Part shown: piece after piece, positions 11,184-23,012 of the stretch | How the letters are laid out: the number at the start of each line of letters is the position of its first letter | Numbering within the stretch: position 1 is the first letter of the stretch | Position numbers and translations under genes: made by a program | Notes under the pieces: model-generated | What the model was told of the DNA's origin: nothing | Databases searched by the model: none | What the model saw: the letters and a program-made list of their open reading frames with translations, nothing else | Source of the DNA: Shinisaurus crocodilurus | Taxonomy: Eukaryota; Chordata; Lepidosauria; Squamata; Shinisauridae | Assembly: GCA_021292165.1 (NCBI GenBank) | Contig: CM037879.1 | Location: 242,297,797 to 242,361,796 of the forward strand | Direction: 5' to 3' | DNA: 64,000 bases

Positions 11184-11644
11184 GGGCCGGTTCGCACGAC
11201 CCAGGCTGCGGGCGGGGGAGGCACTACGGGGCGATCTGCGGGGTCCAGCGGGGCGCCGCAGACGACCTGCGCCCCGTGCGCATGGGCGAACCCCGGTGGA
11301 GCCGGCAGTCCCCGCACCGCAGTGCGAGCCTCCCAGCACTAGGGGGTGGGGCCCGGGATGCCCAGATGGGCCGTTTGCCCCTACAGGATGGAGTGGCCGC
11401 AGCTCCGGCTGCTCTGGGCTGCGAGCTGCCACCTCTGTGCGGCCCCCATGGGACGGCCACCCGCTGTTCGCACGGCAGGGTGGCCACGCGCGGTAGGGGC
11501 TTACCCCTCTACCGCCCATGGTCACTTTGCGTGCGTCCCACACGCGGCCGTCCTGCAGGGGCACCCCCGGCCAGCATTCGCACGACACGGGAACCGTGGA
11601 GGACTTCTGCTTCCCCGCGGTTCCCGTGTCGTGCAAACACGCCC
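11184..11644. mobile_element. GC-rich PIF/Harbinger-like MITE
   Basis: Terminal inverted repeats GGGCCGGTTCGCACGAC (left) and GTCGTGCAAACACGCCC (right) are flanked by TTA on both sides (11181-11183 and 11645-11647). A 3 bp TTA/TAA duplication is the PIF/Harbinger hallmark. The interior is strongly GC- and CpG-rich. It has a second hairpin near the right end (ACGACACGGGAACCG against CGGTTCCCGTGTCGT). Several overlapping frames of up to 192 codons on both strands result from the low stop density of GC-rich DNA. No transposase motif is present. Confidence 0.65.
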
Positions 11645-11647
11645 TTA

Positions 11648-12135
11648 GAGTCTGCATGATATCACTCCCCGAGTGAAAATTTGCTGCAGCTGGATTCATG
11701 TGAGCCTGTAAGTTAACTATAGTGCAACCAGTAATTCACAACGAAGTGCTGTGGAAGTCTTACAGTACAGAGGTTAAATAAATGATAGGCATGCACATAG
11801 TAAGTGAGGTCCATTGGATAGCATCAAAACATTTCAGCATGTCATTTATGCACACAAATTTTGCACATAAACAGGCAAGACTTGGAGTGCATCAATGATA
11901 GAAAATTCTTGTTAAATTTCCATTTCAAAAATGCAGGATGTAATGGAAGGCTCCCCTGAATATTTTACCTTGTGTGCTGGGAGAGGCAGCCTCTGGCATG
12001 GAATTGCACCAAAATACTGCTTGGTCATCATGCAGTGCGGCAACAACATCTCACATGTCCAGAAAGGTTGTGGCAGAATCTCCACACCTGAAGTACAGGT
12101 GAGTCTGTGCCAGGATCAGATTGCCTGCCTAAGAG
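11648..12135. other. Unassigned sequence
   Basis: Nothing recognised. Confidence 0.5.
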
Positions 12136-12322
12136 TAGGGGAGGCTGGTGACACCTGTGTCAGTGGGGCTCCTTATCCATTGCAGCTTTTATTCTGAGCA
12201 CTATGGTGGTGAACCTACTTTGGGCATGGAGTACAGCACCATGGAGAGCTCCCATAAAGCTCAGAATAAAAGCTGCAATGGGTGAGGCGCCCCACTGACA
12301 TAGGAGTCACCACGTCCCCCTG
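12136..12322. mobile_element. Hairpin hAT MITE
   Basis: Two arms of roughly 63 bp are inverted, including CATTGCAGCTTTTATTCTGA against TCAGAATAAAAGCTGCAATG and TGTCAGTGGGGC against GCCCCACTGACA, around a 60 bp loop. The flanking 8-mers CCTAAGAG and CCTAAAGG match at 6 of 8 positions, as expected of an aged hAT duplication. Confidence 0.65.
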
Positions 12323-12498
12323 CCTAAAGGCTAGGAAGTTTCAGCTTGAGGAAAGTGGGGGAGCAGAGTTGACATACCTTTCCTTTCCAGAAGAGTAGAG
12401 GATCACATTAAGGTTACAGCTGGTTTGCATAAGAATGTTCTGCTTCTTGTAACTTTATGAAGAAGAGCATAAAAAGCCACCATTTGCTTATACACATA
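12323..12498. other. Unassigned sequence
   Basis: Short gap between the hairpin MITE and the SINE; contains the left TSD of the SINE at 12490-12498. Confidence 0.5.
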
Positions 12499-12755
12499 CC
12501 ATTTGAGAGCCAGTGTGGCGTAGTGGTTAGAGTGTTGTTGGACTGGGACTCAAGAGATCCGGGTTCTAGTCCCCGCTCAGCCATGAAACTCACTGGGTGA
12601 CTTTGGGCCAGTCACTGACTCTCAGCCTAACCTACCTCACAGGGTTGTTGTGAGGATAAAATGGAGAGGAGGAGGAGGATTATGTAAGCCGCCTTGGGTT
12701 CCTTGAAGGAAAAAAGGCGGGGTATAAATATAATAAATAAATAAATAAATAAATA
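12499..12755 (+). mobile_element. Sauria SINE, full-length with TSD
   Basis: GAGAGCCAGTGTGGCGTAG start, box B GGTTCTAGTCCC, conserved body and tail GGCGGGGTATAAATATAATA then (AAAT)n. It is flanked by a perfect 9 bp duplication ATACACATA at 12490-12498 and 12756-12764. A three-base GTT insertion in the head (GTGTTGTTGGACTGG) is private to this copy. Confidence 0.93.
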
Positions 12756-12764
12756 ATACACATA

Positions 12765-13760
12765 GCAAGAACAGAAAACATGAAAATATCGGTGATGTGT
12801 TGTGATTAAGACTCTGGATTAATTAAAATTAAAATCTCCAAACCAGTTTGAAGGTTTAAAAAATGTTTTAAAAGGTAACATATATAGCCCCAAATTACTC
12901 TAGTGCATGACACCCACTAATATAGGAAAGAGCTCATTAGGAGGTCTTTATTACCTTTTGCTATCTTTCTGTCATGCAACAGAGCTATCACGCAAGAGAA
13001 TTGGACTAATCCATATGAATGAGATCACAGTTCTTCTGCAGCAACTCAAACCCCATTAAAACTACTGAAGCCGCACTAGGTTTAACAAAGGTCAATGGAA
13101 AACCTCTCACTAACTCCAAAGTGCTTGGATCCAACCTAGGTCTGTATCTAATTTGGCTCAGTTCATTTCAGGACCAGGCATTTCTTAGCACTGCGATTTA
13201 TAATGGCTGAAGCTCCTGAAAATCCAGATCTTAATCAGTGGCTTCAGTTTACAGATCTAATAGCTAACAGAAAAAGAATAGTATAGATTCCTTTAGACAG
13301 TAGTTTCCTTCTTTCATGTCATCTGCTTTTTTAAAAAAAAAATTTAGTTCTGCATTGACACTGAATATATTTAATCTTGGGGGGGGGGAGGGAATGAAGA
13401 TAACTGTGGCTGAAAACAGATTAGTATAAGCTTTGCACGCTGCTTCAATGCCTCTGCAAATGAGCTACAAGGCTGGTGATTAGGCTGGTGCACTTTAACT
13501 TTAAATTTATTTTTAAAATTCAGCTCCTCTAACAGAAAGTTTTTCCTGTCACTTAAGGCACTTGAAAAAAGTTTAAAAAACAAACAAAAAAAAACATTAA
13601 TTAAAAGAGATTACCTTTTCCTTACAACTGTTAAGATAGCAGCATATATCTGTTCCTTTATTCATAGTTTGTCTTCCTTTTTTACATTGCCAGTCAGACT
13701 AATACATCTAGCAAATGTGACATGCACAACCTCCCTATGACTTAGGAGGGCTCTCCAATA
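12765..13760. other. Unassigned sequence
   Basis: No gene recognised. Homopolymer runs of A near 13332 and G near 13380. Confidence 0.5.
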
Positions 13761-14006
13761 TTAATAAATTTATTTATTAATTAATTATATTTATATCCTG
13801 CCTTTCTCCCTGCAAGGAATCCAAGGCAGTTTACATAATCCTCCTCCTCTCCATGTTATCCTCACAACAACCCTGCGAGGTAGGTCAGACTGTGAGTCAG
13901 TAACTAACCCAAAGTCACCCAGTGAGCGTCATGGCCGAGTGGGGACTAGAACCCGGATCTCCCAAGTCCCAGTCCTATACTGTAACCACTATGCCACACT
14001 GGCTCT
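13761..14006 (-). mobile_element. Sauria SINE, antisense
   Basis: Tail-first order on the plus strand: ATTTATTTATTAATTAATTA, CCTGCCTTTCTCCC, CAACAACCCTGCGAGGTAGG, GGGACTAGAACCCGGATCTC (box B complement) and ACTGGCTCTC. Near full length with moderate divergence. The 12-base string CTACGCCACACT beyond it echoes the SINE head, suggesting a small terminal duplication. Confidence 0.88.
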
Positions 14007-14877
14007 CTACGCCACACTTGGATATAAGTTATACCCAAAGTCTGCTCAGGTAGTATCACAGCCCCCACTTTCTGCTGACCATATTTCCCTGGCTAGGCCA
14101 GGAGCACTCTTAATCTTTATAAATTTGAAGACAGTAAGCAGGGTCGAGAGTATAAGGTGTCATGGGGAAGTCTATGAGAAAAGGATCTCTAAAATCATGC
14201 CACAAGATCTAATAAATATTCAAAATGGGGGTTATTTATTCACAGGTAAAATGGCAGGTGTTACAGATGGAAAATGAGGGATGACATACAGATCAAATAC
14301 TCAGGAACACACACAAAAAGTTACTACACTCTGTAGCTACACTAATGCTGGGGTCATTTAGAGGTTAGTCCAACTATGTATGTGTGTGACTAAGACAGCT
14401 TTAGAAAGAATTCACCACCTTCTCTCTCCCTCAGGTTAACTGCATGTTATTAGGAATGACCTAGAAATAAGAGTAGCTCAGTTATATCGGTCTAATTCAA
14501 ATATTTCACCCCAGCATACTGCCAAAGAACATTTGTCTGCAGTTGGTGGCTAAATTATTGCATTGCTTTGCAATTGACCCAGTCTCCTGACAGCTACAAA
14601 CAAGGCTCCACCACAGTAAGGAGGGATCTGGGGCATGAGTGTCCCACCTGTTTCTTGGCTGAATTGGTAGTGCTAGAAAAGACAGGGGTGCAACAACAAC
14701 AACAGGGCCTCTGGGGTCAAACCCAATTGGCCAGATCTACTAAAGGTCAAGGCCATGACACACTTTTGAATGCCCTCACTTATAATGATCATAAGAATAT
14801 GGGAAAGATGTTCCTGTCCTCCAAATAAACACTTCGGAAGGGAATTTCATCACACATTCCATTAGGGTAGGGATGGA
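14007..14877. other. Unassigned sequence
   Basis: No gene or clear element. Confidence 0.5.
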
Positions 14878-15071
14878 TGATTCCGTCAGTTTCAATTTCT
14901 GTTTCTCATTCTTCAATTTTAATTTGGGTTCATCCCAAACATTGAGATTTCTTTAAAAAAAAGTTCAGATGAAAATTTGTATGTATTTTTGTGCACATTT
15001 GCGTGCGTAAAGGGGAAAAGAAGAGTCGAGACACAAATTATGGTATAAATTAGGGCCACATTTATTGATAA

Positions 15072-16385
15072 CTAGCTTTTTTTTACCCGGCGTTGCACGG
15101 GTCGTCCTTTTCCTGTAGGCACTCTTTGTTCGAAATTCCTTAAGGTAGTTGTCCACTGTGAAATTCCTGCTCCCCGCCTCCCAGGACTGCACAATGAAAT
15201 CCCTGCTTCCCCCCATGACTACAGAATGAAATTCCAGCTTCCCCTCTCCCCGGGACTATGCAACAATGAATTCCCTGTTTCCCTCCCCACCAGTACTACA
15301 CAATGAAATCCCTGCTTCCCTCCTCCCCGGGACTATGCAACAATGAAATCCCTGCCCCCCCAGGAGCACACAATGAAATCCCTGTGTGTGTGTCCCCCGG
15401 AACTACGCAATCAAATCCCTGCTTCCCCTCCCCCCTGGGACTATGCAACCATGAATTCCCCCCCCCGGGACCACACAATCTAATCCCTTCTTTCCCCCCC
15501 CTCCGGGACTATGCAATCAAATCCCTGCTTCGCCCCTCCCCCGGGACTGCACAACAATGAATTCCCTGTGCCCCCCTGGTACTACACAATGAGATCCCTG
15601 CTTTTTCCCCCCCTGGGATTATGCAACAATGAAATCCCTGTGCCCCCCCCAGGACCACACAATGAAATCCCTGCTTCCCTCCCCCCCGGGACTATGCAAC
15701 AATGAAATCCCTGTCGTCCCGCCAAGACCACACAATGAAATCCCTGTGTGTGTGTGTGTGTGTGTGTCCCAGGACTACACAATCAAATCCCTGCTTCCCC
15801 TCCCCCCCGGGACTATGCAACAATGAAATCCCTGTCGTCCCCCCAGGACCACACAATGAAATCCCTGTGTGTGTGTGTGTGTGTGTTTGTGTGTGTCCCG
15901 GGACTACACAATCAAATCCCTGCTTCCCCTCCCCCCTGGGACTATGCAACAATGAAATCCCTGCCTTCCCCCTCCCCGGGATTACGCAATCAAATCCCTG
16001 CTGTCCCGGCTGTGGTTCATGTGAACATTCTGTTTGGATGTAGGAGAGATTTGCATATCTGCCTCTGATTGGGCCCCTGTGGAGGCAGTGCATACCAACA
16101 TTCTATGTGCGGTTGAAGCGATTTGCATAACGCCTACTGAATGGCCCCTGCGAGCATTCCAAGCGACGCCATTGGCTCTCATCTATTTTGGGCCGTACCG
16201 GTGTGGCGAGGGTTTTTCGGAGATTTTAACCCACCAGTCTTTGTCCTTGGGTGATGGGGAGAATGCGTGCCAAGTTTGGGGCAGATCCGTCCAACCGGGT
16301 AGGAGCCAATGCGACGCAAACCTGCCGCGCGGACCCACGTACGTACAAACGTACAACGGGCAAATATTCACTTTTATATAGTAGA
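15072..16385 (-). mobile_element. Non-autonomous Helitron
   Basis: Read on the minus strand it begins TCTACTATATAAAAGTG with an A before it. It ends with a hairpin (ACCCG...CGGGT, loop TGCAACGC), then AAAAAAAAG and CTAG, followed by T. A 5' TC, a 3' CTRR preceded by a hairpin about 10 nt upstream, no terminal inverted repeat and insertion between A and T are the Helitron signature. The 1.31 kb length has no Rep/helicase frame, so it would depend on an autonomous relative. Most of the interior is a minisatellite. Confidence 0.8.
15135..16005. repeat. Minisatellite inside the Helitron
   Basis: About 22-23 diverged units of 30-45 bp share the core CAATGAAATCCCTG followed by C/T-rich sequence and GGGACTA or GGACCACA. 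From about 15690 they group into a three-unit higher-order period of roughly 120 bp: a CTGTCGTCC unit, a (GT)n unit and a CTTCCCCTCCCCCC unit. The small frames on both strands here are repeats of this unit, not genes. Confidence 0.85.
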
Positions 16386-17220
16386 TAAAAGATCTGCGAA
16401 GGGAGAAAAGTGCGTGTACTAACTAAAACCGGCCATTGGCCAGTGAGGTGTCCCAGGTGAAACATCCAACCCCAGGGGGTGGCGCTGCGATTTGCCACCC
16501 CCCCGTTTTACACCATTGTGGGTGCTGGGAGGCCTTCTCATGGTCACCACCTCACAGTGCCACAAAACACCGATTCGTGTGAGGTAAGTCAGCCTCCAAG
16601 GCGATCCTTATCTCCCACAAACTAAGCTGCAAGACTCAGTAAATGGGGAGCCTCAGGTCTCGCCAGTCACCTAAAAGGTGCCATCGGATGATCACCGAAC
16701 CCTACCCCACTGCCTGTTCCCGCACTTACCAGCCAAATGTGACCAGATTGAACCAAATCACCCAGATTCCCAAAATAAAAAACACCCAACCCCATAATAC
16801 AGTGTAAAGTATGCAAAACACACACACTGCACCAGGCCAATAAGGGCAATGAGCCAAAATTCCTACTTGGCCCCTGGAAAAGGTGGCCAGCAAAGCCCAC
16901 ATGGCTGAGAACAGGGAGGGAGGGAGGGAGGGAGCTGCAAAAGAAAGAGGCAGAGGGTGGGGGCGTTCAGGCCTAATATCGGCCCCTGACGTCCCACCCA
17001 CCTGTAACCCGATTGGAGGGTGAGATCACCCCACAGTGGTCTCACTCTCCTTTCCCCCGCATACACAATTCCCCCCGCCCACAGTTGCATGTGGCTGGGA
17101 GAAGGGAATTCTCCTAATACATGTACTTTTGCACATATTTTGCCTAATATACACATTTTTCCTAATTTATTAATGTTATTTTCACTCATATACACATTTC
17201 CCAAGAAATGAAGACCTTTT

Positions 17221-18364
17221 CTGATGGAACCTTCTTGGAATTGGATAACTGGAACTTTTTTCAGCCTAACAAGTATTTCTATTTTCTCACCTTGCCTACA
17301 CTTCAAAGACCTTTCATGTTGGCCTGTTGCAATTCTTTCCCAGGAGCACTAATGGATGGCCGATTTAATGGGATTCCACTGGAAAATAGAATATGCTCTT
17401 TTGATGAGGGCTGTCAGGAAACCCTTTATCGTGTTAAGTTTTATTGTAAATAATATATGGTGTTAGGAAGGATTTGATTCTTCCACATTTAAAGCATCTA
17501 CCTGGTAGATCACTTGGTATTTTGTTGCAATTTTGTATGAAGAGGGAAAATCAGTATACTGCCTGAAGAGTTTTTCAATGGCCCTGGACCTCCTGAAGTT
17601 GTCCATGGTCCACCCCTGATAGAGGGTCTCTCTCTCTCTTGACAGTGAGGTGGCTTATGCAAAGCAGTGTCTCATGATGAGTGTAATGTTTACCTCAGAT
17701 TCCTATTTTGATTGGTAATGGGTAGGTTCACCTGTAGCCTGGCAGATGCATAGACTATTTTGATTCTGGTGTGTTACTGTAACAGGGAATAAAAAAAGAA
17801 AATATTAAACATGACCTTTCCTTCTAAAAAATACATGGGTTTTGTTTCTAAACTGCAAAAACTCCCCCTTCTTTCAATATCTGGGGGGGGGGGGAACAAC
17901 AACAACAACAACAACATCTAGATTGGAGTTTGGTATCTGAAAATTCAAATTAACATTCTTTAATTTTGATTGAGAGCTCTCAAAAGTTATTGCCTTTAGA
18001 TGATGAGAAATGAATATATGAATGTTCTCTTACAATATGTCAGGTGCAAAGTGATCCACAGAGGAAGGGGGATACAGTATGACCACTGGTCAGACCAGCC
18101 TGGACTGGACACATCTCTGTGGGTTACCTGAATGGAAGATGACTTGTCCTTTTGTCCTATTATGCCAAGAAGATGGGGTGAGCCAAGCCTGTCATTTTGA
18201 GCAGTCTGAAAGGCTCAGCTTGTATACATGTGTAAATAAACCTTGTATCACAGAAATGCCGTAAGTCTCCAGTAACCTCCTTTTAAGGTTTATCCTTTAT
18301 CCAGAAACCAAACCTGGATAAAATGCCTTCAGCCCAAGTCCTCACTGCTCAGCCGATCCAGGAG
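17221..18364. other. Unassigned sequence
   Basis: Contains a G run at 17882 followed by (AAC)n to about 17918. No gene recognised. Confidence 0.5.
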
Positions 18365-18627
18365 TGGATTTAATTTTATATGTATCTTTTCCTAACATGA
18401 ACATTTCTATACATATCTTTCCCTAATATATGCCTTTTTGTATGCACCTTTTCCAGATATATGCAACTTTTGTAAACCGTTTTGGAGCTGGGAACTGCAT
18501 CACAACATTTGGAGAAATCCAGTATTCAAAGGATAACTGTCTTCTGATCCAAATCTTAGTCCCGGAAGTGCAAATTAGGCCAGTTAGCTTAAAAATGTGG
18601 ACCAAACGAAATTCTCTGGCATCCCTA
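18365..18627. mobile_element. hAT-like AT-rich MITE fragment
   Basis: Repeated TTTTCCTAATAT / ATATGC units like those near 17100 and 39180, ending TCTCTGGCATCCCTA. The CATCCCTA terminus matches the hAT ends at 27249 and 27607. The left end is undefined. Confidence 0.4.
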
Positions 18628-21600
18628 CTTAGGTTCCTGGTAGGATGAGAGTGCATCCCCCTTTTTCCATGCACAGAGAATCACTGGCTGGGTAATTGTA
18701 CGAACTGGGCCTTAGGGCAGCCTCACAAGCCTTATCAGGTATGGACATGTACCTGTGCAGAGCTTCTGTTTACACCAATACATCTTATGTTCCCAAGTTC
18801 CCTTGAATGTACTTCAGTCATACAAGTATGTTACAATAGTATTTTCTCAGCATACGCACTATTTCAAAGACTAGAATTTGTGTCCCTATATGGATCACAC
18901 TGATTAGGCTTTCACAGCAGTTAGAGCACTCTGGCTTGTTCTTGTTTTGTTTTTAATCAACGGGTCAAATTGAACGTTTCTTCTATATAGAGTGTGATTT
19001 ATTTTCGAGGGAGAATTCAAACTTGAGCATGTGTTGGGAAAATAAATCAAGTAAAGATTTCTTTGTTCACATTATAAAGCAAAAAAAAAAAAACCCTACA
19101 GAGGAACAAAGTATTTTATTTTATTTTTTAAAAAAGGTGAAATACACTGGCAGAAATGGATTTTGCATTAAATTGTGCCTACATATACCATGCAATGTCT
19201 CAGTTGTGATCACATCAAAACCTATTATACTGGCCATTACACTGCACCAATTTATTTTGTAGGATCTATTTCTGAAAATAAGAGTTTTGCCTGCTAACAA
19301 AGAACAAAAACTTCAACGTCCTGTAATAAACAAGGTCCTGTAATAAATGTTTCTCTCACAAAGACTACAGTGTCATTCTCAGCTCCTTTTTCAGGCACAC
19401 CATGAATTATGGTAATCTACCATTATCATTTATTACTGTCAACAGGAAAGCAAAACCTTAGGAGTCCGCACTGGTATTACTGCCTACGCTTGCCACTCAG
19501 AAATTTTTGCTCTTTGAGTTTATAGGACAGTAATTTCCAGACAAGTATATCATGTTATATGCCACAAGAAATGTGAGACCAAAACATACATCCACATAGG
19601 AAGCTTCATGCTGCTGTAGCCTTCTCCAGAGAGCTCTCACACACACCATGAACATGTTCAGATAACATGTGAAGAAGGAGCAGTATTGTGTCAGGTGGCC
19701 AATGTACCTGCTGACCACATCCCATGGTGGCCAGTGGTGTACTCGGGGCAGGACCTTGAGGCAGTCACAGTCAAAAGTTGTGAATGCCTGGAAACATTAA
19801 ATATGCATCTCTGAGGTGACACTCATCTAAATTTGACTGTCAGCATTCAAAGATACAGGCCTGGCTCCAGATTTGGTGGTGGAGGGGGCTGGATGACAGT
19901 CTGCCCTTGGTGCCTCCCCAGAGCTTTTCCTGCTCATCCACCACCACTTGGAACCCCAGTGGTGCTGCTGTTGTAGCCATCAGCCTTCTCCTCCCCCTTG
20001 TGCTCACTCATGCACTAGCTCATGAGCAAGCTGACCCTGTGGCACTGTTATAGCCACTCAGTTCCCAGCCCATTACAATGCCAGTTGAGCCACCGCCCTC
20101 CCCCTTATGCCTGCTCATGACCACAAGGAATATAGAGGCTGGCATCTGTGGAAATGAGCAGAAGACAATGGTATATCTTAGTGGTATACAGCAGCAATCG
20201 CTCCTTCTGTGCCTAGATCTCCTTTTCTGCCCTGAGTCCTTTAAATAGTCTGCTATGCTTCTTTTCTTACTATTTTTCAGAGTTAGTTATCTGCCTGAGA
20301 TGGTACGACTTAGGAATCTAGGATGGTCATGTAGTTATCTATGCTGGCTGCTTGCCACACACTAATGCTAATAATCTGGCCTTGCAAGAATGTATAAACG
20401 TGATTAAGACTATGGGAGGAGTATAACCAGAACCACAGGTGTGATTAATATTGCTGATGCTTAGGATAGTACATCTGCTAAAAGTTAGAATGTAGCTCTT
20501 AGGTACAGTATATAAGTTTCTGGAAAACTCCTCTTGGAGAACCTTGACATAGACCTGGACCATGGAAAGGTGCTACATGTCTAGCCATCTGCAGGAGTCC
20601 ACCTGTTGTCATTCCCCAAGGGGTTCCCAGTGACTAAAGGGACACAAGCACTGTAATCTTGTTCTGCAGGTTATGCTTAATTGCTATCTGTATCAATAAA
20701 ATCTTTAGCCTTTACCCACCACTGTGTTCATTGTCTCCAAATCGTAAAAGAACCGTTGCCTCTTGATGACACACCCGGGGACCCAAGTGGCTATGGGAAA
20801 TTTGGTGAGTAGGCGAGGCATCAGTCCCAATCAGCCCTTCCAGGTGCGTGGATCCCAGTGAATGCCCCAGTATGCCAAGTGCTGATGCCAGGCACACACA
20901 GTTATGTGTCTGAAAAGTGTGAGAATATATATCTATTTGTGGATATTGGCAACATTTGTCTAGGACTTCAGCAATCTCGTGAGAATTTTGATATTCATTA
21001 AATGTTGGGCACTCACTGTGGCACATATGCAATGTATATAGCACTGGGTTCAAAGGTGCCCTTCTGTATGCAGAAGCTGTCCTCCACTCATACAAAGGTT
21101 GTTGTACACCTCACACTAGAACACTGTGTGAGTACAGCAAAACTAAACCCACAGATGTTCTTCCACTTGGACGAGACCTTTCACAAGAAATTGCACAACC
21201 TCTTTGTGCAAGCAGAAGTATGAGAAGTCCTATAAAGCCTACCTATTATGGCACTCTGTGATCTGTTGTGCAAGTATTTGCAGAACTGCACTGGTGGCTA
21301 TCCCTTCCATTCACAGTTCTTTACACCCAACCCAAAGGAGTATATAGCACTTGATACAGTACTGTGTTTTATATGCATGCTGCAGCCCTTGAAAATGTTT
21401 CTCACTATGTTCTCTAGTCAGATTCCTTTGTTCCAATCGTCGGCATTATGAACTCACCAAAAAAATCAGTTACTTCTGTCAATTACTTTTACCTGGCAGC
21501 TTTGGAAGTTCAAATGAGGTGAAGGGAGATGCTCTCTACACTTTGGAGCGGGGAAAGTATCTTCATCCACATTTTTGGAAAAGCAAGCCCATCAGGCAAT

Positions 21601-23012
21601 AGGTCCACAAAGCTTCAGTTATCTCATTCTGTAGTAGGTGAACTATTGCAGGACCCCTGGAGACCTCTCAAAGTGAAGCTATAACTAAATTGTTCGTTTG
21701 CTTAAAGGAATTTTTCTTGCCTTCGTCCCATTTGAAAGACATGAAATCCCTCTTTTAAGATTTTTTATTTATCTATTTCTTTTTTTGCTAAAGGATTTAA
21801 AGCATTATACTAGCAAATCGATACTTTCTTTTGAGCATCTTGCCAATAATGTATTCTCCCTTTTATGAAGCGTGTGATTAAATCTGGACTTGCAACCAAA
21901 AAGATTCATCCATCTCTGTGCTTTCTTTAAGGTAAGAAGCTCAGTCCTGAAATGGTCAACGTTGCCATTGTAGGAAGTATATTTTTAGATCAAAGACTTC
22001 TAACAGGTCACAGTGAGACAATTACAAGAACTTGCTCTCCTTTTTTTCTTTTCAACACTTACTGGCATAACAGATAGTGATAATTAAGAAGACAGCGGAC
22101 TAAGAGAATTGAGAATGTGCTTTTTAAAACTTTACACCTCGCCATTCTCAGCGCAAATAAGGCGATCCACTGAGACACTTCTGCCAACCCAGTTGTGAAC
22201 ATCTAGAATTTGATCCAACCCCTATTCTCCCTCAAGTGGAGGAAGGTGTGAGCATGCACTGGATCATTGCACTACTTGAACAGGTGCTCAAAATAACTAC
22301 GTCAAATGTGCCTAGCATCATGAGGCCAAGTCACACTTTCTGATGATGACATTTCCAAATGCTGTTGCAATTGGCTCTGAGAATTCTGGTGGTGATTGAT
22401 TATTTATTTATTTACTGAGAACATTTATAAGTCACCTTTTAGGGTTAACCCTCCCTGAATTAACTTTAGCAAGTGAGACTGACCCAAATGCATTCTTCAC
22501 TGATGTGTATGCTCACAGTCATTATGGCATTGCTCCCTTCCTAACCTGAAGCAGCCCCAAGTCAAGCATTCTCTTTTAAATTATTTCAGCAACACAACTA
22601 AGGGAGCTGTATGTGAAGAGCTCTCTTGAACCTCCAGAGTTCCGCTGCAAAATGGGTCAGATCCCCTGGAATGTAACTAGATGTCTCTAATCCTTAGGTT
22701 CAGTTCAATCCATTAAGATAAACCTCATTAGTACTAATCCTCTTTACTAATTACCAAAGTTCCTTAAAGCCTTGAGATTGCATTACAGATAGGAGGACAT
22801 ATTAATTATACCCACATGACTCAATTTGCCCACATGAGATCCACTAAATTACTGTTTTGGACAAAAGCAAAACAAGATGGGCAAAATCTAATAAGTGTCA
22901 AAAGTCAACTAAACTGAATAATCTTACATTAGTTTTTCAGTGACAATGACCTTGTTTTCAATGCAAACAAAAGGAAACATTGTTCTTGAAATATAACAGC
23001 CATCTAAACATT
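18628..23012. other. Mostly unassigned sequence with one LTR-like candidate
   Basis: At 20509-20517 there is a TATA-like GTATATAAG. An AATAAA follows at 20695-20700 and a C-rich end lies near 20774. That spacing would fit an LTR promoter and polyadenylation signal, but no second copy, duplication or matched ends were found. Nothing else recognised. Confidence 0.3.

Larger units (their letters stand above)
15008..17095 (-). mobile_element. LTR-like repeat, copy 1, interrupted by a Helitron
   Basis: Without the Helitron it is about 775 bp. The minus strand matches 28445-29240 block by block: CTGTGGG plus G-rich start, CTCCCTCCCTCC, CAGGGGCCA(A/G)GTAGGAATTT, CGGTGATCATCC, TGGCACCTT, a terminal AATAAA(T/G)GTGGCCC signal and a final TTTACGCACGCA. 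A polyadenylation signal about 70 bp before the shared end resembles an LTR. I could not find a duplication or certain TG...CA ends, so the LTR class is inferred. Confidence 0.5.
14878..17220. mobile_element. AT-rich hAT-like repeat, split by nested insertions
   Basis: The left part begins TAGGGATGG, like other hAT-type termini here, and runs to about 15007. AT-rich sequence of the same type (CTAATATACACATTTTT units) resumes at about 17100. Everything between belongs to later insertions. The right terminus is not identified, so the extent is approximate. Confidence 0.4.

Noticed and set aside
11081..11699. Overlapping frames of 192 and 172 codons on both strands
   Set aside because: They lie in the CpG-rich Harbinger-like MITE, where stop codons are scarce in every frame; the composition is R/G/P/A-rich with no motif.
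15135..16005. CRISPR-like array
   Set aside because: The repeats are imperfect, spacers are not unique, and the context is vertebrate transposon DNA.
15303..16068. Series of small frames with repeated NEIP or CVCVC motifs on both strands
   Set aside because: They are the Helitron minisatellite unit read in different frames.
20712..21451. Cluster of 67-127 codon frames as possible exons
   Set aside because: No recognisable family, no consistent splice-site pairs, and frames on both strands overlap; most likely chance.
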